A DNA stretch of 64,000 bases from Roseococcus sp. SDR (GCF_019083995.1 NZ_JAHRCU010000004.1:186001-250000); one strand, 5' to 3'; counted from the first letter of the stretch, positions 27,801 through 35,559 are shown. The notes: a model not told the origin generated them from the letters alone. Numbers and translations are program-made.

Positions 27801-28734
27801 CGCCGGGCTCTATCGCGACCTTGCCGTCGGCATGGCGGGGGATGGGGCGGAGGCTTGGTCGGGCGATATGGAGTTCCTGCCCGGGCTTTCCATCGGCGCG
27901 CCGCCCGACCCACTGGGGCCTCTCGGCCAGGTCTGGGGCATTCCGCCGCCCGATCCGCTCGCCGCCGAAGCCTCGGGCCATGCCGGATTCGCGGCCCTCA
28001 TCCGGGCGAATATGCGCCACGCGGCGGCACTGCGCATCGACCATGTGCTGGGGTTGAAGCGCCTCTTCCTGGTTCCGGACGGCGCCACCGCCGCCGAAGG
28101 ATGCTACCTCGCCCAGCCCTTCGAGGCGGCGCTGGGCGAGATCACGCTGGAGAGCCAGCGCGCCCGCTGCACCGTGGTGGGAGAGGATCTCGGAACAGTG
28201 CCGGAGGGGTTGGGCGAGGCGCTGCAGGAAGCGCGCATCCTCTCTTACCGGGTGCTCTGGTTCGAGCGGGAAGGCGCGGCGTTCCGCCCGCCGCCGCAAT
28301 ATCCGGAATTGGCGGCCGCCTGTGTGGCCACGCATGACATCCCGACGCTGGCCGGCTGGTGGGAGGGGGCGGATATCGCGGAGCGCAGGGCGCTCGGGCT
28401 GCTCGATGCGGCCGGCGCCGCCGCGGCACAGGCGGAGCGCGCGGCGGAGCGCTCCACCCTGCTGGCGGCGCTTGGCCTGCCGGAGCCGGCGGAAGCGGCA
28501 CTGCCTGCATCGGTGGCCGCGGCGATCCATGGCTTTGTCGCGGCGAGCCCCTCCCTGATGCTGCTGCTCCAGGCGGAGGATCTGGCTGGCGAGCGCGTGG
28601 GCGTAAACCTGCCGGGGACGGATCGCGAGCGGCCCAATTGGCGTCACCGCATGGCGCCCGATGCGGCGGCGCTGTGCGGGCTGCCGCTGGCGCGGGCGAT
28701 CCTGGCGGCGGTGGCCGGGCGCGTCCCCCCCTGA
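24892..28734 (+). CDS. GlgX-MalQ fusion: glycogen debranching enzyme plus 4-alpha-glucanotransferase
   Basis: About 1280 residues. The N-terminal half is a GlgX-type GH13_11 debranching enzyme: NYWGYNPVAFLAPDPRLAPG, VILDVVFNHTGEG, nucleophile D292 in GFRLDLATT, acid E328 in IIAEPWDIG, and FITAHDGFTLADL. From about residue 625 a GH77 amylomaltase follows, with SPYQPSDRRFLEPLLID, nucleophile D1050 in RIDHVLGL, acid E1098 in VGEDLGTVP and ATHDIPTLAGWW. Both sites look complete. The start is uncertain: homology (LGVHLHADGVEVAI) begins some nine codons before the GTG at 24892, where only CTG 24847 could serve as a rarer start. It would shorten and reshuffle chains freed by glgP. A plus-strand terminator was not seen. 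Confidence 0.9.
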   Translation: MEVAIPAPGAERLFFCSFDGACEAARTLLPHRQGDVFHGVIPSIAAGTAYGLRAEGPGFDPDKLLLDPWARALEAPLRLHPTAFGAGDSGPHVTRALVQAPLPVQPWTPLPARPAIIYEMHVKGFTALHPEVPAALRGTFAGLAHPAAIAHLRRLGVTHVELLPVAAWVDERHLPPLGLTNYWGYNPVAFLAPDPRLAPGGMAEVRAAVATLRAAGIGVILDVVFNHTGEGDALGPTLSLRGLGEPHWYRMGHNESGCGNVLALDRPWPLRLVMDALRHWAEQAGVDGFRLDLATTLGRTAHGFDPNAPLLAALRQDPVLRHRRIIAEPWDIGPDGYQLGRFPAGWGEWNDRFRDDVRRFWRGDAGMLGPLATRLAGSSDAFPERIADSVNFITAHDGFTLADLVTYARRHNLANGEEGRDGAGENFSWNHGTEGPDPVLAERRQADIRALLATLLTARGTPMLAMGDEGGRSQGGNNNAYAQDNATSWLDWRELDQELVDFTSVLIAARLAHAALHAATPLTGKPCPETGLPDVEWRHPEGHALRPEDWGGSRALVAVLAVRGDRVAIAINGGDEARELRPPRARWGFRWQVMAASRPGASDALPPRSVLLLAEQPALPRRTEAPDAMLLGRLATAAGIAPHWHDLTGREHEVPEATLRAVLAALRLPAETAAQARDSLARRMQRPLLPPHVPARAGAAMRLPVGPGLPERAMLHLSLEDGGARDFQGQVEAGHITLPPLPEGRHELRWRDALCRITAAPARCFLPIHAPRFGITAQSYALRHAADQGIGDFTAIADLARGAAQAGALWLGISPPHALMPVERERASPYQPSDRRFLEPLLIDVMRLPEAAGAAGLFAALREGGDVDYPAAWAAKRRVLAAAWARFDRMTPDFLRFRAEGGAALARFATFNALAERHGTSDSRRWPAGLRHGRDAGIAAWQATEAEAVGFHAWLQFLADRQMAEAAAAGAGLYRDLAVGMAGDGAEAWSGDMEFLPGLSIGAPPDPLGPLGQVWGIPPPDPLAAEASGHAGFAALIRANMRHAAALRIDHVLGLKRLFLVPDGATAAEGCYLAQPFEAALGEITLESQRARCTVVGEDLGTVPEGLGEALQEARILSYRVLWFEREGAAFRPPPQYPELAAACVATHDIPTLAGWWEGADIAERRALGLLDAAGAAAAQAERAAERSTLLAALGLPEPAEAALPASVAAAIHGFVAASPSLMLLLQAEDLAGERVGVNLPGTDRERPNWRHRMAPDAAALCGLPLARAILAAVAGRVPP

Positions 28735-28737
28735 ACG

Positions 28738-28770
28738 AAAAAAACCGCCTGCCCCGCGAGGGACAGGCGG
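28738..28770 (-). terminator. Rho-independent terminator
   Basis: Read on the minus strand, CCGCCTGTCC-loop-GGCAGGCGG (28770-28745) forms a GC-rich hairpin followed at once by seven T (28744-28738). It sits 44 nt past the stop of the lipoprotein gene at 28814 and should end that transcript. The plus-strand glgX-malQ stop is 4 nt on the other side. Confidence 0.85.
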
Positions 28771-28813
28771 CCCGGAGCCGTGGCGCGGCCCCGAGGGACC
28801 GCGCCTGGTTTCC

Positions 28814-29350
28814 TTACCGGCCGATGGTGGTGCCGGGGATGTTCTGGTTCACAACCGGCGAGACGCCGGGCTGCAGCGTGCCGGGGGCCACGGCCGGGCC
28901 ACGGCGGTTGCCGCGCGGACCGGCAACGGTGCCCGTCGGAGCCTGCTGGCCGGGCTGCACGAAGGTCACGATCGGGCGGCCCTGGCCGTCCGTGCCGGTG
29001 ATGACCGGCGTGCCTTCGGGCGCGAAGCTGCCGCTCGCCGGGCCGATGTGATCGACGATCGGGCGGCCCTGGCCGTCCGTGCCGGTGATGATGGCCGTAC
29101 CGGCCGAGACGCCGGCCGAGACGCGCGGACCGAGGGTCACGAGCTGGTCCATGCCGTTGATGTTCGCGCGCACGGCGGTGCCGGGCGGCGTGTTGCGGAC
29201 GACCGAGGCGCGCACCATGGCGACCGTGGCCCCGGTCGAGTCGACCAGCGGGAACATTTCCTCCGGCGGGCCGCTGGGCGCACAGGCGGCGAGGCCAGCA
29301 ACCGCGACGAGCGCGAGGAACTTGTTGGCTTTCTTCATTTCTCTCATCAT
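28814..29350 (-). CDS. Putative lipoprotein with internal GTDGQGRPIV repeats
   Basis: A 178-residue secreted protein of no family I recognise. I chose ATG 29350 because AGGGG lies 5 nt upstream; ATG 29338 is an alternative. The N-terminus FLALVAVAGLAACAPSG is a type II signal peptide with lipobox LAAC, so it should be lipid-anchored. The mature part has a conserved-looking core (MFPLVDSTGATVAMVRASVV), then two near-identical segments ITGTDGQGRPIV 29 residues apart, and a Pro/Gly-rich tail. It shares its core with the adjacent lipoprotein at 29547 (Y/F-x-L-x-D-S-x-G-x-x-V-A-M). It is followed by a strong terminator. Confidence 0.75.
   Translation of the reverse strand: MMREMKKANKFLALVAVAGLAACAPSGPPEEMFPLVDSTGATVAMVRASVVRNTPPGTAVRANINGMDQLVTLGPRVSAGVSAGTAIITGTDGQGRPIVDHIGPASGSFAPEGTPVITGTDGQGRPIVTFVQPGQQAPTGTVAGPRGNRRGPAVAPGTLQPGVSPVVNQNIPGTTIGR
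28969..29091. repeat. 36-bp perfect direct repeats within a lipoprotein gene
   Basis: The 36-bp segments 28969-29004 and 29056-29091 are identical and lie 87 bp apart, keeping the reading frame (29 codons). They encode the ITGTDGQGRPIV motif twice. Perfect DNA identity implies a recent tandem duplication or gene conversion. Confidence 0.85.
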
Positions 29351-29546
29351 CCCAACCCCTGGCAATTCATCTCCGGGAAAAGGCCAGCTGCAGGGTCTTC
29401 CAGCCTACCATCCCAAACCTTGCGGAAGCCTAGCACCAAGTTCCGCGGCAGCAATAGCGCCGAATCAAGGTGGAAGCCGGTATCACCCTGTCACCGTTGC
29501 AATTTGGCCGCAACCGCGACTTTCGGGCCACAGTTGCCGCGCCAAG

Positions 29547-30098
29547 CTACATCACGGAGCGCGAGACGGAGCGTGGCGGCGGGCCGCGCCGGCGGCCTGT
29601 GGGGTTCTCGCCGGCAGCGACGGCCCGCTGCGCGCGCCGATTCGCGGCGGTGCCGCCGGCGGGCGCGGCCGATGGCGGGTCGAGGGGCGCGGATGTCACG
29701 CCGCTCATGATCGGAAGCTCGGCCACGGGCGGCAGGGCCGGAGCCGGGGCCGTTGCCTCCGGCGATGCGGGGGGGAGCGACTGCGCCGGCGAGGCGTCCG
29801 CCGCCTGCACGGGCGAGGCGCCGGCCGTGCCCGACCTGATGACCGGGCCCAGCCCCACGCGCTCGCCCACCATCACGGATTGTTCGACGCCGCCCAGGTT
29901 CACGTTGAGCCTCGTGCCAGGCGCCGCCCCGCCCAATTGCGAAGCGCCCGCCATCGCGACCGAGCGGCCCATCGAATCGCGCAGCACGTAAAGCGGCTCC
30001 TCCCCGTAATGGCCTGCGCAGGCGGTGCTCACGAGCAAGGCGGAGAGCGCCAGCAGGCGGGTCCATCGGGTCTGTGGGTGGCGCATCGGCGATCTCAT
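29547..30098 (-). CDS. Putative lipoprotein, paralogue of the downstream gene
   Basis: A 183-residue protein with a lipoprotein signal (LLALSALLVSTACAGHYGEE, lipobox STAC). The first 70 mature residues (LYVLRDSMGRSVAMAGASQL, then PGTRLNVNLGGVEQSVMVGE) align by eye with the gene at 28814, giving a shared envelope domain; both then diverge into low-complexity Pro/Ala-rich tails, here ending in an Arg-rich segment. The likely start is ATG 30098, or ATG 30086 which has GAGA upstream. No function can be named. The two genes are separated by 196 bp and appear to be transcribed in the same direction. Confidence 0.7.
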   Translation of the reverse strand: MRSPMRHPQTRWTRLLALSALLVSTACAGHYGEEPLYVLRDSMGRSVAMAGASQLGGAAPGTRLNVNLGGVEQSVMVGERVGLGPVIRSGTAGASPVQAADASPAQSLPPASPEATAPAPALPPVAELPIMSGVTSAPLDPPSAAPAGGTAANRRAQRAVAAGENPTGRRRGPPPRSVSRSVM

Positions 30099-30122
30099 TT
30101 CGGCAAGAGGCGGGCGGAGGCT

Positions 30123-30249
30123 AGAGCATGATGGGCCGAGGCGGAACGCCGAGGCGCTGAATCATCCTCTCACCAAAGGCTGGATCCGGCGAAGCGACCA
30201 GAGGGAGCGCAGCAGGATCCAGAGCATGATGGGCCGAGGCGGAACGCCG
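30123..30249. repeat. Two copies of a dispersed palindrome-derived repeat
   Basis: A 29-bp unit starting AGAGCATGATGGGCCGAGGC occurs at 30123 and again, identically, at 30221. The first copy continues into a 3' part (GCGCTGAATCATCCTCTCA, 30155-30173) that the second lacks. Between them, TGGATCC at 30181 and GGATCCA at 30215 face each other as an inverted repeat. A related complete copy is at 41468. The copies lie between genes and look like REP-type elements. Confidence 0.75.
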
Positions 30250-30250
30250 C

Positions 30251-30877
30251 CTATTCGCGGCGCAGCACCGAATCGGTGAACCAGGCGGCGATGGGCTGCG
30301 GCTTGAAGCCCGCGCGCAGCGCCGCTTCATCATATTCCGTGGCAAGCCAGGTCTCGAAGTCGAGCCCCCGCGCCTCGGCCTCGGCATATTCGGCGAAGAA
30401 GGCGTCCAGGATGCCGGTGCGCGCGGCCGCGATATGGCCATAGCGCAGCGAGAGCTCAGACATGGCGGCCGCAGCCCCCCTGCCCTGCAGCAGATGCCAG
30501 ACGCCGGCCGCAAGCCCGGTGCGGTCCGCCCCCGACTTGCAATGGATCAGGATGGGCTGCGGCAGGCTGCGATAGAGCGCGATCAGGTTCAGCAGCCGGT
30601 CCTTGTGCGGCGCCCCCCGGCTTTCGAAGGGCTGGTCGGCATGGACGAGGCCGAGCTCCGCCGCCGCCGCCCGGCCCAGCGCATCCGAGCCGCAGGTGGT
30701 GCGGTGGCCGCGCAGATTGATCATGCTGCGGATGCCATGGCGCTTGACCGCCTCACGGATCTGCCAGGGCAGCGGATGGTTCGAGCGATACAGACGCCCG
30801 CTGTCCACGACACCCCAGTTGCGCCAGGAGATGCGCAGGAAGGCGTGATCCACGAAGAGCGAGTTCAGCCAGGCCAT
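30251..30877 (-). CDS. Dual-specificity/tyrosine phosphatase-like protein
   Basis: A 208-residue protein with the Cys-based phosphatase loop HCKSGADRTG (C113, R119), preceded by SMINLRGHR and GRLYRSNHPLPWQI, the layout of the DSP-like family that includes bacterial homologues of plant and fungal DSP proteins. A general-acid Asp is likely in LVHADQPFES. No signal peptide, so probably cytoplasmic. It lies 8 nt downstream of the formaldehyde dehydrogenase gene and may be co-transcribed. The natural substrate (protein, phosphoinositide or sugar phosphate) is unknown. Confidence 0.8.
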   Translation of the reverse strand: MAWLNSLFVDHAFLRISWRNWGVVDSGRLYRSNHPLPWQIREAVKRHGIRSMINLRGHRTTCGSDALGRAAAAELGLVHADQPFESRGAPHKDRLLNLIALYRSLPQPILIHCKSGADRTGLAAGVWHLLQGRGAAAAMSELSLRYGHIAAARTGILDAFFAEYAEAEARGLDFETWLATEYDEAALRAGFKPQPIAAWFTDSVLRRE

Positions 30878-30885
30878 GGAGCCGC

Positions 30886-31998
30886 TCAATAAACGACGAC
30901 GCTGCGGATGCTCTCGCCCTTGTGCATCAGGTCGAAGGCGTCGTTGATCTTGTCGAGCGGCATGACGTGGGTGATGAGCGGGTCGATCTCGATCTTCCCT
31001 TCCATGTACCAGTCCACGATCTTCGGCACGTCGGTGCGGCCGCGGGCGCCGCCGAAGGCCGTGCCGCGCCAGTTGCGCCCGGTGACGAGCTGGAAGGGGC
31101 GCGTGCTGATCTCCTGCCCCGAAGCCGCCACGCCGATGATGATGGAGGTGCCCCAGCCGCGATGCGTGCATTCCAGGGCCTGGCGCATCAGCGTGGTGTT
31201 GCCCACGCATTCGAAGCTGAAATCGGCGCCGCCATCGGTCAGGTCCTGGATGGCCTGGATCACCTTGTCGCGGCCGACCGCGTCGGGGTTCACGAAATGC
31301 GTCATGCCGAAGCGGCGGGCCATTTCCTCGCGCGCGGGGTTGATGTCCACGCCGATGATCTTGTCGGCGCCCACCATCCGGGCGCCCTGGATCACGTTGA
31401 GCCCGATGCCGCCGAGGCCGAAAACCGCGACGGTCGCACCGGGCCAGACCTTGGCCGTGTTGATGACCGCGCCGATGCCCGTGGTGACGCCGCAGCCGAT
31501 ATAGCAGATCTTCTCGAAGGGCGCGTCGGGGCGGACCTTGGCGAGCGCGATCTCGGGCAGGACGGTGAAGTTCGCGAAGGTGCTGCAGCCCATGTAGTGC
31601 ATCACCTGCGTGCCCTCGCAGGTGAAGCGGCTGGTGCCGTCCGGCATCACGCCCTTGCCCTGGGTGCCACGGATGGCGGTGCAGAGGTTGCTGCGCTGGC
31701 TGAGGCAGGTTTTGCACTGCCGGCATTCGGGCGTGTAGAGCGGGATCACGTGGTCGCCCGGCTTCAGCGTGGTGACGCCGGCCCCCACCTCACGCACGAT
31801 GCCCGCCCCCTCATGGCCGAGGATGGCGGGGAACAGCCCCTCCGGGTCGGCGCCGGAGAGCGTGTAGGCGTCGGTGTGGCAGATGCCGGTGGCCATCACC
31901 TCGACCAGCACCTCGCCCGCCTTGGGGCCGCCGATCTCCACCTCGCCGATGCTGAGCGGCTGCCCAGCGGCCCAGGCGATGGCTGCGCGTGATTTCAT
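30886..31998 (-). CDS. adhC: S-(hydroxymethyl)glutathione dehydrogenase / class III alcohol dehydrogenase
   Basis: A 370-residue zinc MDR enzyme oxidising S-hydroxymethylglutathione with NAD, the main route of formaldehyde removal. Start at ATG 31998 with GAGG upstream. Catalytic zinc ligands C40 and H61-E62 ([15 protein letters not shown]), the structural zinc loop [15 protein letters not shown] and the class III signature [18 protein letters not shown] are present, followed by the cofactor site [15 protein letters not shown]. Length and identity of motifs are standard. The formyl-glutathione hydrolase partner is not in this window. Confidence 0.95.
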   Translation of the reverse strand: MKSRAAIAWAAGQPLSIGEVEIGGPKAGEVLVEVMATGICHTDAYTLSGADPEGLFPAILGHEGAGIVREVGAGVTTLKPGDHVIPLYTPECRQCKTCLSQRSNLCTAIRGTQGKGVMPDGTSRFTCEGTQVMHYMGCSTFANFTVLPEIALAKVRPDAPFEKICYIGCGVTTGIGAVINTAKVWPGATVAVFGLGGIGLNVIQGARMVGADKIIGVDINPAREEMARRFGMTHFVNPDAVGRDKVIQAIQDLTDGGADFSFECVGNTTLMRQALECTHRGWGTSIIIGVAASGQEISTRPFQLVTGRNWRGTAFGGARGRTDVPKIVDWYMEGKIEIDPLITHVMPLDKINDAFDLMHKGESIRSVVVY

Positions 31999-32164
31999 AT
32001 TCTTGCCCTCAAGCGCCGGGCGCGCGCTCCGCGCGCTTGGCTCGCGCGCCGCAGGGATGGCGGGCTGGCGAAGCGGGTGGTCGCCGCGCGCCGCGGCTAT
32101 TCGCCGCGGATTCGGCGTGGGGTCGAGTGTGCCTGGAGACGGGACACGGCGCCAGATGTGGCCC

Positions 32165-32470
32165 TCAACCGCTCTCGCCGCCGCCACCGCCCTCGTTGCC
32201 GCCGCTTCCGCCACCGCTGTGACCGGACGTGCCGGCGCCGGTATCGCCGCCGCCGTCATAGCGTGGCGGCACGGGGCCCGCCGGCGCATTGGGGTCCACC
32301 TGCGGCGGTGGGGGCTCATAGCCGAAGCCCGCGGCCAGCGCACCGCCGCCGAAGACCATGACGACCACCATCAGCGTGATCCCCAGCGCGCCCATGGCGA
32401 AATACCAGATGGCCGCCACGGGGCCGGCCAGCAGCACGACCCCGATGGCCAGCAAGGCGATGCGTTCCAT
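32165..32470 (-). CDS. Small membrane protein with Gly-rich tail
   Basis: A 101-residue protein of unknown function. Two hydrophobic segments cover residues 5-25 ([20 protein letters not shown]) and 28-48 ([20 protein letters not shown]). They are followed by a Pro-rich stretch and an extremely Gly/Ser-rich tail (from about residue 72) that is likely disordered. The ATG at 32470 is the only sensible start. Codon third positions are strongly GC-biased as in its neighbours, supporting a real gene. It sits alone between the dehydrogenase and the TctC gene. Confidence 0.6.
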   Translation of the reverse strand: MERIALLAIGVVLLAGPVAAIWYFAMGALGITLMVVVMVFGGGALAAGFGYEPPPPQVDPNAPAGPVPPRYDGGGDTGAGTSGHSGGGSGGNEGGGGGESG

Positions 32471-32533
32471 GGCCCGTCCTCCCGTCCCACATCATGGGAC
32501 AGTCGGCGCCGCACCGCCAAGCGTCGCGGCGCG

Positions 32534-33514
32534 CTACTCGAGGCGCGCGCCCGAGATCCGCACCATCTCCTGCCAGAGCGGGCGCTCACGCCGCGCGCGT
32601 TCCCACACCCCGTCGGGCGAGGAGCCGATCGCATGGGCGCCGGTGCGCAGGAAACGCTCCTTCGTCGCCGGCTCGTTGGCGACCTGCTGCATGAGTTCGC
32701 TGGCACGGGCGACGATGGGCGCGGGCACACCGGCGGGCATGCCGAAGGCGCACCAGGATTGCACGGTGAAGTTGGGGATGCCGGCCTCGGCCATGGTCGG
32801 CACGTCCGGCAGGGCCGGATGGCGGGTCGCGCTGGTGACGGCGAGCGCGCGCATGCGCCCCTCCTGGATCACCGGCACGTAGCTGGCGAGGTTGTCGATC
32901 GCGAAGGTCACATCGCCCGACAGCATGGCCGGAATGGTCTGCGCCGCGCCGCGGAAGGGCACATGGACGCCGTCAATCCCGTTGCGCGCCACGAAGAGCG
33001 ACCCGCAGAGATGCGCGGTGGTGCCGATGCCGGGGGAGCCGTAGGAGACGCCGCCCTGGCGCGCCTTGGCGAAGGTGACGAATTCCTGGGCCGTGCGGGC
33101 CGGCGTATGGGCGGTGGAGACCACGAAGACATTGGGCAGTTCCCAATGCAGCGAGACCGGCTGGAAATCGCGATCCGTGTCGAAGGGCAGGCGCGCGTAG
33201 AGGAACTGCGCGATGGACCAGACGGTGAGCGTCAGCGGCCCCATGGTGTAGCCATCGGGCGTGGCCTTCGCCACCGCATCGGCGCCGATATTGCCGCCCG
33301 CGCCCGGCCGGTTCTCGATGACGAAGGACTGCCCGGTGATGGCCTGCAGGCGTTCGCACATGATGCGGCAGAGCACGTCGGTGCTGCCGCCCGGAGGCCA
33401 GGGCACGATCACGCGGACCGGCCGCTCGGGCCAGGCGGATTGGGCGAGGCTGCCGGCAGGTGCCAGGGCGGGCGCGGCGAGGCCGGCGGCCAGAAGGGTG
33501 CGGCGGGTCGTCAT
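32534..33514 (-). CDS. TctC/Bug-family periplasmic solute-binding protein
   Basis: A 326-residue protein starting at ATG 33514, chosen because it gives an immediate twin-Arg-like signal peptide (MTTRRTLLAAGLAAPALAPA, then SLAQSAWP). The mature N-terminus PVRVIVPWPPGGSTDVLCR and the core FVIENRPGAGGNIGADAVAK are diagnostic of Bug proteins, which bind carboxylates or aromatic acids for tripartite TctABC import. No TctA or TctB membrane genes are nearby, the usual situation for the many orphan Bug proteins in Acetobacteraceae and Burkholderiales. The ligand is unknown. Confidence 0.9.
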   Translation of the reverse strand: MTTRRTLLAAGLAAPALAPAGSLAQSAWPERPVRVIVPWPPGGSTDVLCRIMCERLQAITGQSFVIENRPGAGGNIGADAVAKATPDGYTMGPLTLTVWSIAQFLYARLPFDTDRDFQPVSLHWELPNVFVVSTAHTPARTAQEFVTFAKARQGGVSYGSPGIGTTAHLCGSLFVARNGIDGVHVPFRGAAQTIPAMLSGDVTFAIDNLASYVPVIQEGRMRALAVTSATRHPALPDVPTMAEAGIPNFTVQSWCAFGMPAGVPAPIVARASELMQQVANEPATKERFLRTGAHAIGSSPDGVWERARRERPLWQEMVRISGARLE

Positions 33515-33704
33515 CTCGGTCGGGGTTCCTCGGATTGTTGATCTTCTGTCACGCAACATGGGGCAGGCGCGCGCAAAGGGCGAGAGGGGCCGATCAGGCC
33601 GGCAGGCCCTTCTTTACCATTTTGCCACAAAACCGCCCCGGAGCGGGCCAAGAGCCGCCGCATCCCCTGGCCAGAACGGCGATGTTCGACAGGAAGCCTT
33701 CGCC

Positions 33705-33788
33705 ATGTTCGCCGCCTGGATGCAAAAATTCCGCCGCTGGATCGGCTACCGGCCCGAGCGCCGCTACATGCGCGGCGGCGCGCGCTGA
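33705..33788 (+). CDS. Candidate 27-residue basic peptide
   Basis: A very short ORF encoding 27 residues with six Arg in the second half (RRWIGYRPERRYMRGGAR) after an aromatic, amphipathic start (MFAAWMQKF). AGGAAG lies 8 nt upstream of ATG 33705, a good ribosome-binding site. It stands alone in a 293-bp gap between TctC and the dGTPase gene, on the opposite strand from both. Arg density and aromatic content suggest nucleic-acid, ribosome or membrane contact, but this is guesswork. It may be a real small protein or chance. Confidence 0.4.
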   Translation: MFAAWMQKFRRWIGYRPERRYMRGGAR

Positions 33789-33807
33789 ATTTCTCCTCCC
33801 CCTTCGC

Positions 33808-34962
33808 CTACCCGCCCACATGGGGGTCGGTCAGGCGCCGGTGCTCTTCCAGCGCGAAGCGGTCCGTCATGCCGGCGATGTAGTCGCAGACCACCTCCGC
33901 CGCGCCCGGCGTGCCGGATTCGCCGGCCCGCCACCTCCATTCATCGGGCAGCATCTGCGTCCCGCCATGCAGCAGTTGGAACAGCATCTGCAGCGCGCGC
34001 TTGGATTTCTGCGTGGCCCGGTTCACCCGGAAATGGCGGTACATCCGCTCGAACAGAAAGCCACGCACCTCGGCATTGGCCTCCGCCATGCGCGGGCTGA
34101 AGGCCACCACGGGCGCCGCCGCGGCACGGATATCGGCGGCTGAGCGCGGCGCCAGCGCCGCGACGCGCCGCCCCGTCTCCTCCGCCACGTCATTGATCAT
34201 CGCGGAGATCACCCGGCGCACCATCTCGGGCGCGGCGCGGCCGGGCGGAAGCCCGGGATGGGCGGCGCGGGCATCGGCCAGGGCGGCGCCGGGCATGGGC
34301 AACGCGGCCACCTCCTCCACGGTGAAGAGGCCGGCGCGGATCCCATCCTCCAGATCATGGTTGTTGTAGGCGATGTCGTCGGCGATCGCGGCGACCTGCG
34401 CCTCGGCACTCGCGTGGCTCGTCAGTTCCAGGTCATGCCGCGCGTTGTATTCCGCGAGGTAGCGGGCCGGGCGGCGGACCGGGCCATTGTGCTTGGCGAG
34501 GCCTTCCAGCGTCTCCCAGGTCAGGTTGAGGCCGTCGAAGCCGGCATAGCGGCGCTCCAGCAGGGTCACGTGCTTCAGGCTCTGCGCGTTGTGGTCGAAG
34601 CCGCCATGGGGCCGCATGGCGGCATCCAGCGCCTCCTCGCCCGCATGGCCGAAGGGCGGATGGCCGAGGTCATGGGCCAGCGCCAGCGCCTCGGCCAGGT
34701 CCTCGTCGAGGCCGAGGCGGCGGGCCAGGCTGCGGGCGATCTGCGCGACCTCGATGCTGTGCGTCAGTCGCGTGCGGAAATGGTCGCCCTCATGGAAGAC
34801 GAAGACCTGCGTCTTGTATTGCAGCCGGCGGAAGGCGCGGGAGTGGATGATGCGGTCCCGGTCTCGCTGCCAGGGGCTGCGCTGGGAATCCTCGGGCTCG
34901 GCATGGAGGCGGCCGCGCGAGGAGGACACCGCCCACGGGGCTGGCACAGGTTGCATGGGCAA
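33808..34962 (-). CDS. dgt: dGTPase-like HD-domain triphosphohydrolase
   Basis: A 384-residue member of the dGTP triphosphohydrolase family. The N-terminus SQRSPWQRDRDRIIHSRAFR and RLQYKTQVFVFHEGDHFRTR precede the HD metal site: RLTHSIEVAQIARSL (His), ALAHDLGHPPFGHAGEEAL (HD) and AAIADDIAYNNHDLEDG (distal Asp). The fit is to the shorter type 2 (dGTPase-like) branch common in alphaproteobacteria. It hydrolyses dNTP to nucleoside and triphosphate, helping control dNTP pools. Divergent from the A-type Fe-S gene, with a 71-bp shared promoter gap. Confidence 0.92.
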   Translation of the reverse strand: MPMQPVPAPWAVSSSRGRLHAEPEDSQRSPWQRDRDRIIHSRAFRRLQYKTQVFVFHEGDHFRTRLTHSIEVAQIARSLARRLGLDEDLAEALALAHDLGHPPFGHAGEEALDAAMRPHGGFDHNAQSLKHVTLLERRYAGFDGLNLTWETLEGLAKHNGPVRRPARYLAEYNARHDLELTSHASAEAQVAAIADDIAYNNHDLEDGIRAGLFTVEEVAALPMPGAALADARAAHPGLPPGRAAPEMVRRVISAMINDVAEETGRRVAALAPRSAADIRAAAAPVVAFSPRMAEANAEVRGFLFERMYRHFRVNRATQKSKRALQMLFQLLHGGTQMLPDEWRWRAGESGTPGAAEVVCDYIAGMTDRFALEEHRRLTDPHVGG

Positions 34963-35033
34963 GCCGTATCAGGCCCCGGCGGTGGTGGAAATCCTGAACC
35001 CGCAGCCCTAGATTGGGAGGCAGGAGATTTCCC

Positions 35034-35384
35034 ATGCCCGATGGCCAGCCCGCCCGCGCCTTCCACGTCACCCCCCGCGCCGCCGAGGAGATCGCGGCCA
35101 TCGCCGAGCGCGAAGGCCGCCCTGCGGCCGGCCTGCGCGTGACAGTCTCGGCCGGCGGGTGCTCCGGGCTGCAATACGGCTTCGCCCTGGAAGAGGCGGT
35201 GGGCGAGGATGACCTGGTCGTGACGCAAGGCGGCACGCGCGTCTTCGTGGACGCCGTCTCGCTCGACTTCCTCGATGGCTCGCAGCTTGACTGGCACGAA
35301 GCACTGATCGGCTCGCATTTCGTGGTGCGCAACCCGCAGGCGGTGAGCGGTTGCGGCTGCGGCGTCAGCTTCGCGGTCGCCTGA
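35034..35384 (+). CDS. A-type iron-sulfur cluster carrier (HesB/IscA/ErpA family)
   Basis: A 116-residue A-type carrier. ATG 35034 is set by a strong AGGAG 7 nt upstream. The three cluster-binding cysteines are in place: C43 in SAGGCSGLQYGF, and C107 and C109 in SGCGCGVSFAVA. It begins FHVTPRAAEEIAAIAE as usual. These proteins accept Fe-S clusters from the scaffold and pass them to apo-targets. The pairing with a divergent dGTPase-like gene and exonuclease III is a familiar alphaproteobacterial neighbourhood. ErpA and IscA cannot be told apart here with certainty. Confidence 0.93.
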   Translation: MPDGQPARAFHVTPRAAEEIAAIAEREGRPAAGLRVTVSAGGCSGLQYGFALEEAVGEDDLVVTQGGTRVFVDAVSLDFLDGSQLDWHEALIGSHFVVRNPQAVSGCGCGVSFAVA

Positions 35385-35559
35385 GGGCAAACCCGCTGGA
35401 GGTTGCCGGCACGGCGGTCGTCAGGGCCGGGCTGTCATGGACGAGGCCCAGAAGGATCGCTGCTGCAAAGCCGAAGCTGCAGAAGGCGGAGGCCAGCGCC
35501 ATGGCCACCCAAAGACCGCCGCTCGACCGCGCAGCCAGTGCGGAGGAGCGCCCTGCCAT
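35365..35559 (-). CDS. Candidate small single-helix membrane protein
   Basis: A minus-strand frame of 64 residues from ATG 35559 containing one convincing hydrophobic helix (GLWVAMALASAFCSFGFAAA). It ends inside the 3' end of the Fe-S carrier gene (20-nt antisense overlap). A GAGGGGG touches the ATG, too close for an ideal ribosome-binding site. It occupies a 282-bp gap that otherwise has no gene. The hydrophobic stretch is the only support; it could be fortuitous. Confidence 0.3.
   Translation of the reverse strand: MAGRSSALAARSSGGLWVAMALASAFCSFGFAAAILLGLVHDSPALTTAVPATSSGFALRRPRS

Noticed and set aside
24718-28647. Minus-strand open frame of 1309 codons antisense to glgX-malQ
   Set aside because: Same GC artefact; no protein-like motifs, while the plus strand has two intact catalytic domains.
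33515-33704. Possible terminator with GGGCC and GGCCC arms near 33587-33609
   Set aside because: Arms are short, the loop is long and the T-tract is interrupted; not convincing.
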